A stretch of DNA of 7,417 nucleotides from DASSBG01 sp965651365. GTDB lineage: Bacteria > Pseudomonadota > Gammaproteobacteria > Xanthomonadales > Rhodanobacteraceae. Under the pieces are notes generated by a model. That model was not told the origin of the DNA. It ran no database searches and worked only from the letters and a program-made list of their open reading frames with translations. Positions 5,753 through 7,417 of this stretch are shown here, in pieces (positions within the stretch are counted from its first letter, which is position 1; every line of letters starts with the position of its first letter). A program made the position numbers and the translations under genes. Location: NCBI GenBank assembly GCA_965651365.1, contig CBFGSA010000127.1, forward strand, positions 1 through 7,417. The letters are read 5' to 3'.

Positions 5753-6343
5753 TCACGGCGATTGAAAGCGCGGCAGCAGATCGCGCAGATCGGCCAGGCG
5801 CTCGACCGGGTCGGTCAGCTCCAGCAGGTGCTGGCGCTCGTGCAAGGGCAAGGGTAACAATTCGGCCAGCCGGAACCCGACCCAACTGGCCTTGTCATAG
5901 TTCGGTTGATCAGCATCTTTCCAGGAACCGCCCAGTTGTTCGATCAGACGTTCCAGAATGGTTGCCAGCAGTCCGAACTCGGCGGGCAGCGATTGTTCCG
6001 GCTCGTCGTCCCACAAGCGCACCCGACCACGGATCAGGCCGTCGTCACGAATGCGCGAGGAAATCACCTGGAAGCGCTGCGCGCCGGTGACGTTGATGCC
6101 CAGCAGACCGTCCGGAAGGGTGTAGAAATCGCTGATCCGGGCCAGCGTGCCGACCGCCGCCGGCAAGGCCGGCGCGCCGGCTTCGTGGCCCTCCAGCATC
6201 AGGCACACCCCGAAACCGCTGCCATCTCGCGAGCATTCGCGCAGCATGCTCAGGTAGCGCTGCTCGAAAATTCGCAGCGGCAATTCCGCCTCCGGGAACA
6301 GTACGGCCGACAGGGGAAACAGCGGGATTTCGAGCACGTTCAC
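5753..6343 (-). CDS. Stand-alone LON N-terminal (substrate-binding) domain protein
   Basis: A 196-residue protein matching the LON substrate-binding domain without the ATPase or protease domains of Lon itself. The start IPLFPLSAVLFPEAELPLRIFEQRY is diagnostic, and the rest continues as a beta-rich domain (VGTLARISDFYTLPDG, INVTGAQRFQV). A helical C-terminal part ends in LLELTDPVERLADLRDLLPRF, as in other stand-alone proteins of this kind. The start is GTG at 6341-6343, with only a weak GGG upstream; no ATG lies near enough to keep the conserved N-terminus. It starts 18 nt after the mpl stop and ends 19 nt before the SDR start. There is no signal peptide or membrane segment, so it is cytosolic. 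Its biochemical role is not established; peptide or protein binding is inferred from the Lon domain. Confidence 0.92.
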   Translation of the reverse strand: MNVLEIPLFPLSAVLFPEAELPLRIFEQRYLSMLRECSRDGSGFGVCLMLEGHEAGAPALPAAVGTLARISDFYTLPDGLLGINVTGAQRFQVISSRIRDDGLIRGRVRLWDDEPEQSLPAEFGLLATILERLIEQLGGSWKDADQPNYDKASWVGFRLAELLPLPLHERQHLLELTDPVERLADLRDLLPRFQSP

Positions 6344-6361
6344 GGCCCGAGTGTAACAGCG

Positions 6362-7417
6362 TCAGCGCGCTTTCAGCCGTTCCACAAAGCGTCTTGGCGC
6401 AGCCTCGAACCCGCCGTTGGACATGAACACCACGTGGTCGCCCGGGCCGACCTGATCCAGCAGCCGCTGCAGCAACGAGTCGACATCAGCCACGGCCTCG
6501 CCCCGCCCGTCCAGCGCTTCGATGACTGCGGCGGCATTCCAGGCCAGTTCGGGCCGCTGCAGCAGCACGACGCGGTCGGCTTCGGCCAGCGAAGGCGCCA
6601 GCGCCGCGGCATGCACGCCCTGGCGCATGCTGTTCGACCGCGGCTCCAGCGCCACCACGATCCGTGCCGTGCCGACCCGTGCGCGCAAGCCGGCCAGCGT
6701 GGTGGCAATCGCGGTTGGATGGTGGGCAAAATCGTCGTACACATTGATGTCGTCGATCCGGCCCAGGTGTTCCATGCGCCGACTGACGCTGCGGAATTCG
6801 CTTAGCGCCGGCAGCAGCATCGCAGGATCAGCGCCGTGGGCGGCGACCGCCGCCACGGCCGCCAGCGCGTTGAGCACGTTGTGCCGTCCCAGCAGCGACC
6901 AGCGCACCGCGCCGATATCCCGGCCCTCGTGGCTCACCGCAAAAACCGAGCCATCCGGCTCGACCAGTTCCGCCTGCCAGTCGCCCGTGTCAATGCCGAA
7001 GGTCTCCACCGGCGTCCAGCAGCCCATCGTCAGGACCCGCGCCAGGTTGTTGTCGTGGGCATTGACGATCAGTCGGCCGTTGCCGGGCACGGTCCGCACC
7101 AGGTGATGGAACTGGCGCTCGATGGCGGCCAGATCCGGGAAGATGTCCGCATGGTCGTACTCCAGGTTGTTGAGCACCGCGATGGTCGGGCGGTAGTGCA
7201 CGAACTTGGAGCGCTTGTCGAAGAAGGCGGTGTCGTATTCGTCGGCTTCGATGACGAATGCTGTCCGGGACTCGGGACTCGGGACTCGGGACTCGGCTGC
7301 TGTCGGAACTTGTGCTTGCCCGCCGAGGCGGGCGGAGACGCCGAAGTTGGCGGGGACGCCGCCGATCAGAAAGCCCGGCCGGCAACCTGCCTGATCCAGC
7401 AGATAGGCCAGCAGGCT
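6362..7417 (-). CDS. mpl: UDP-MurNAc:L-Ala-gamma-D-Glu-meso-Dap ligase Mpl (5' end outside window)
   Basis: Mpl attaches the recycled tripeptide L-Ala-gamma-D-Glu-meso-Dap to UDP-N-acetylmuramate in the cytosol, using ATP. The frame is open from the right edge (7417) to TGA at 6362-6364, 351 residues; the N-terminus and P-loop are outside the window. Visible signatures are PGFLIGGVP and NFGVSARL at the edge, EADEYDTAFFDKRSKFVHY (about 7193-7249), NNLEYDHADIF (7139-7171), YDDFAHHPTA (6710-6739), LEPRSNSMRQG and MSNGGF near the C-terminus. The GTG at 7199-7201 is an internal Val codon, not a start. Between SARLGG and FVIEADEYD lie about 20 extra residues rich in Pro, Ser and Glu, partly encoded by a 7-bp tandem repeat. 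E. coli Mpl, as I recall it, has about four residues there. The frame stays intact through it. First visible gene of the leftward operon. Confidence 0.96.
   Translation of the reverse strand, partial: SLLAYLLDQAGCRPGFLIGGVPANFGVSARLGGQAQVPTAAESRVPSPESRTAFVIEADEYDTAFFDKRSKFVHYRPTIAVLNNLEYDHADIFPDLAAIERQFHHLVRTVPGNGRLIVNAHDNNLARVLTMGCWTPVETFGIDTGDWQAELVEPDGSVFAVSHEGRDIGAVRWSLLGRHNVLNALAAVAAVAAHGADPAMLLPALSEFRSVSRRMEHLGRIDDINVYDDFAHHPTAIATTLAGLRARVGTARIVVALEPRSNSMRQGVHAAALAPSLAEADRVVLLQRPELAWNAAAVIEALDGRGEAVADVDSLLQRLLDQVGPGDHVVFMSNGGFEAAPRRFVERLKAR
7266..7296. repeat. Tandem 7-bp repeat (CGGGACT x 4.4) inside mpl
   Basis: Four perfect copies of CGGGACT (7266-7272, 7273-7279, 7280-7286, 7287-7293) are followed by CGG. 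The array lies within the mpl reading frame and encodes part of an ESRVPSPESR-like stretch on the minus strand. Because seven is not a multiple of three, gain or loss of one or two units would shift the mpl frame; three units would add or remove seven residues. Confidence 0.97.

Noticed and set aside
4546..6090. Long plus-strand ORF (about 510 codons) opposite the VOC, SDR and LON-domain genes
   Set aside because: It spans three confident minus-strand genes and their junctions, and its translation is low-complexity GC-rich shadow sequence.
5906..6805. Plus-strand ORF of about 300 codons opposite the LON-domain gene and mpl
   Set aside because: It is antisense to two well-supported genes and has no family features.
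7206..7394. Plus-strand ORF across the heptamer repeat
   Set aside because: The minus-strand mpl frame is continuous through this region and matches the family on both sides of the repeat.

Overview
The window is GC-rich, gene-dense bacterial chromosome. The gene set (HemL of the C5 haem pathway, Mpl of murein recycling, a rubredoxin, and a Kv-like channel of a type I associate with Xanthomonadales) points to a gammaproteobacterium, probably Xanthomonadales/Lysobacterales. The heptamer repeat inside mpl is also, from memory, a repeat type common in that order. The assignment is inference.

Layout. A strong sigma70-type promoter (59-86, minus) fires out of the left edge into what may be the first codons of a gene. 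Next come a small hypothetical gene with a good ribosome binding site (156-353, minus) and a rubredoxin (535-735, minus). The rubredoxin is divergent from hemL (869-2152, plus). hemL is coupled by a TTG/TGA overlap to a voltage-gated-like potassium channel with a C-terminal zinc ribbon (2149-3021, plus). From the right edge a tight leftward operon reads mpl (partial), a stand-alone LON N-terminal-domain protein, an HSDL2-like short-chain dehydrogenase, and a GloA-like VOC/glyoxalase protein (4483-4905).

Between the two convergent blocks lies the unusual part. A 1440-bp segment (3041-4480) is bounded by a direct repeat of the 3' end of the VOC gene: 131 bp identical, then abruptly diverged. 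In the diverged part most substitutions are synonymous. The segment is visibly poorer in G+C. It carries an unrecognised single-pass membrane protein (3227-4204), preceded by a possible short ORF that overlaps its start by ATGA. No transposase or integrase is present. Without the segment, the channel and VOC stop codons would be about 21 nt apart, so this looks like acquisition of a cargo gene at a gene 3' end by homologous recombination, possibly reversible through the repeat.

The second oddity is in mpl. A tandem 7-bp repeat (4.4 copies) sits inside the reading frame and contributes to an insertion of roughly 17 residues just before the conserved EADEYD motif. A change in copy number would usually shift the frame.
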